From positions 1-23,276 of the forward strand of contig JBCDCP010000039.1 in NCBI GenBank assembly GCA_039181495.1: DNA of 23,276 bases. The letters run 5' to 3'. The notes under the pieces are model-generated. The model saw only the letters and a program-made list of their open reading frames with translations. It had not been told where the DNA came from and ran no database searches. Position 1 is the first letter of the stretch, and the number at the start of each line of letters is the position of its first letter. This document shows positions 22,954 through 23,276 of this stretch, piece by piece. Made by a program: the position numbers and the translations under genes. Source of the stretch: JBCDCP01 sp039181495 (GTDB lineage: Bacteria; Pseudomonadota; Alphaproteobacteria; Rhizobiales; Tepidamorphaceae).

Positions 22954-23276
22954 GATGTATCTTTCGCTTGAAATGCTGATATTCTCGAATAAACACTTTT
23001 TTCTGACTGATTAAAGTTCGTATTTTCATCAGGATAATGTGTGTTTCACACCAGGCGATGTCCGAGGCATATGGGCCGTGAGACATGAATGGATTGCAGC
23101 GGTTCCGACATGGGTGCGGTCTCAGCCGCAGATTTTGTTGCGCTGGTGCAACGTTGTGATGAATACGGTGTCTGGCTCTTCGCGTTTGGGGGAAAGCGGT
23201 TTACCGGGCTCTGGCGGTTGGTATTGTGCGGTTTGGGGAATCGAAGCGCATACTGTTTTTAATGGTTTTTTCCGGC
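22954..23276. other. Right-edge stretch without a convincing gene
   Basis: The first 100 bp are AT-rich with T runs; the rest returns to normal composition. A minus-strand frame (22889-23086) and a plus-strand frame of 50 codons (23110-23262, starting MGAVSAADFVALVQRCDEYG) exist, but I recognise neither. puhA, expected upstream of puhB in most photosynthesis clusters, is not here. The last 30 bases contain T5 and T6 runs. Confidence 0.35.

Noticed and set aside
23110..23262. 50-codon plus frame at the right edge beginning MGAVSAADFVAL
   Set aside because: The amino-acid pattern is protein-like at first, but there is no clear ribosome site or known family, and it ends in a homopolymer-rich edge.
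1..23276. tRNA, rRNA, CRISPR array, insertion sequence, integrase or replication origin
   Set aside because: I saw no tRNA-like cloverleaf ends, rRNA motifs, regularly spaced repeats, transposase motifs or terminal repeats; very short or divergent ones could be missed by eye.

Overview
The window reads as chromosomal DNA of a phototrophic alphaproteobacterium. It is GC-rich and has long compact genes. Near its right end it carries purple-bacterial type-2 reaction-centre genes (pufL, pufM) and a photosynthetic-complex assembly gene of puhB/puhC type. The genus cannot be named from the sequence alone. Both ends contain homopolymer-rich stretches (about 31-54 and 23251-23272), so the window may coincide with a contig or may hold local sequence errors.

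Left part (1-6714): a short secreted ORF that looks cut off at the left edge; a phytanoyl-CoA-dioxygenase-like oxygenase; an operon-like pair of a CobB-type sirtuin and a soluble lytic transglycosylase with a C-terminal SPOR-like region; a GAF-PAS-GGDEF diguanylate cyclase; and a 586-residue protein with a C-terminal cobalamin-binding domain and an N-terminal region I cannot place.

Middle (6803-16834): an apparently catabolic region. It holds a divergent pyrroline-5-carboxylate-reductase-like protein, a YdfG-like short-chain dehydrogenase, an Lrp/AsnC regulator with a large operator-like dyad at its own start, a quinone-oxidoreductase-type MDR enzyme, a complete three-part TRAP transporter (dctP, dctQ, dctM), a glyoxalase-like VOC protein, and a tight ligase-RidA-thioesterase operon, followed by a DUF6356 protein. 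Together these suggest uptake of an organic acid and its CoA-dependent breakdown under Lrp-type control, with reductive side steps. The substrate is not identifiable here.

Right part (17010-23276): a gamma-glutamylputrescine-oxidase-like flavoprotein, then pufL-pufM facing a single gene that joins PuhB and PuhC in one polypeptide. A strong bidirectional terminator lies between them. Three things are unusual: there is no pufB/pufA upstream of pufL and no pufC after pufM; PufM carries an extra tail of about 83 residues rich in Pro, Glu, Ala and Thr, predicted to be periplasmic; and puhB and puhC, normally separate, are fused and sit next to pufM. A perfect 22-bp palindrome lies about 110 bp upstream of puhBC. 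The far right (about 22800-23060) is an AT-rich island with only doubtful ORFs.
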